Below are positions 16,748 through 17,061 of a stretch of 17,061 bases of DNA, one piece after another. The stretch lies in the NCBI GenBank assembly GCA_016869335.1, contig VGEJ01000017.1:1-17061 (forward strand). The letters are read 5' to 3'. The translations under genes were made by a program, and so were the position numbers. Under the pieces are notes generated by a model. It was given only the letters and a program-made list of their open reading frames with translations, did not search any database and was not told the DNA's origin. This stretch comes from Alphaproteobacteria bacterium. GTDB lineage: Bacteria > Pseudomonadota > Alphaproteobacteria > VGEJ01. How positions within the stretch are numbered: position 1 is the stretch's first letter; the number at the start of each line of letters is the position of its first letter.

Positions 16748-17061
16748 TCAGACAAAGCGGAGGCGCAACTCTCCGAGCGGATCGCCGTAGCGGCACACCA
16801 CCTGGCAGGGGGCCTCGATCCACTGCGTCTGAACCAGCGACCCCATCAGCACGACCTCGTCGCGCCGGAGCCCCCGGCCGGCCTCGGCCAGGATGTTGGC
16901 GAGCCAGGCGAGAGCGGTGTAGGGATGGCCCATGACATCGCCGCCGACGCCGGTGCCGCGCACCGTTTCATCGATGAGGGTGGCGCCCTGCATGGTGGCG
17001 AGATCGACGTGTGTCGCCGGTTGCGGTTCGCCGAGCACGCAGCCCCAATTGAAGAAGTCAT
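16748..17061 (-). CDS. 2-keto-4-pentenoate hydratase-like protein (FAH superfamily), 5' end cut by window edge
   Basis: Only the last 104 codons or so are visible, entering from the right edge in the frame reading DFFNWGCVLGEP. The tail matches the 2-keto-4-pentenoate hydratase family (MhpD, HpaH): GHPYTALAWLANILAEAGRGLRRDEVVLMGSL is the conserved C-terminal core, followed by a short strand pair ending in ELRLRFV. Known members hydrate 2-hydroxypenta-2,4-dienoate-type products in aromatic meta-cleavage pathways or decarboxylate 4-oxalocrotonate; the missing N-terminal part would be needed to choose. The metal-binding residues lie in the missing part. It is separated by 36 bases from the antiporter gene, in the same direction, so they may be co-transcribed. 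A GTG at 17038 could look like a start, but the family is about 260 residues long, so the gene must begin outside. Confidence 0.8.
   Translation of the reverse strand, partial: DFFNWGCVLGEPQPATHVDLATMQGATLIDETVRGTGVGGDVMGHPYTALAWLANILAEAGRGLRRDEVVLMGSLVQTQWIEAPCQVVCRYGDPLGELRLRFV

Overview
The window is high-GC DNA with densely packed genes and no RNA genes. It looks like the chromosome of an alphaproteobacterium, probably a Rhodospirillales-like lineage. The main clues are the ribF–ileS–lspA–DUF3035 (BamF-like lipoprotein) order, since BamF is typical of alphaproteobacteria, and an alphaproteobacterial-type CheZ. No species can be named from the sequence alone. I found no transposase, integrase, phage gene, CRISPR array, tRNA or rRNA.

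Layout from left to right. (1) Positions 1-4521, minus strand: a tight housekeeping operon, ribF > ileS > lspA > bamF-like gene (cut by the left edge). It covers FMN/FAD synthesis, isoleucyl-tRNA charging, lipoprotein signal peptide removal and an outer-membrane lipoprotein. A convincing promoter for it lies at 4608-4636. (2) Positions 4725-5498, plus strand: a lone CheZ-like CheY-P phosphatase gene, convergent with the next group. (3) Positions 5495-10843, minus strand: a possible four-gene operon of a membrane-bound class III adenylate/guanylate cyclase, an amidase-signature hydrolase, a class IV PLP aminotransferase resembling (R)-selective amine transaminases, and an orphan sugar-type ABC ATPase. 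(4) Positions 11031-14334, plus strand: a branched-chain amino acid (HAAT/Liv) type uptake cluster with a periplasmic binding protein and LivH and LivM permeases but no LivG/LivF ATPases. Two strong stem-loops fill the binding-protein/permease gap. (5) Positions 14535-14768, plus strand: a 77-residue histone-H1-like Lys/Ala/Thr protein with an internal duplication, followed by hairpins. (6) Positions 14918-17061, minus strand: a KefB/C-type monovalent cation:proton antiporter with a TrkA-N domain, preceded by the 3' end of a 2-keto-4-pentenoate hydratase-like (FAH superfamily) gene cut by the right edge.

No gene-free stretch exceeds 300 bases. The longest gaps are 4522-4724 (ribF promoter, tandem 8-mers, palindromes), 10844-11030 (divergent spacer with a run of ten G), 14335-14534 (leader of the H1-like gene) and 14769-14917 (two hairpins).

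I see no convincing new multi-gene system. The most interesting items are regulatory or compositional: the paired hairpins between the binding-protein and permease genes, the G10 tract in a divergent promoter region, the palindrome inside the ribF promoter spacer, the Lys-to-Arg duplicated H1-like protein, and the (R)-amine-transaminase-like enzyme grouped with an amidase and a cyclase.
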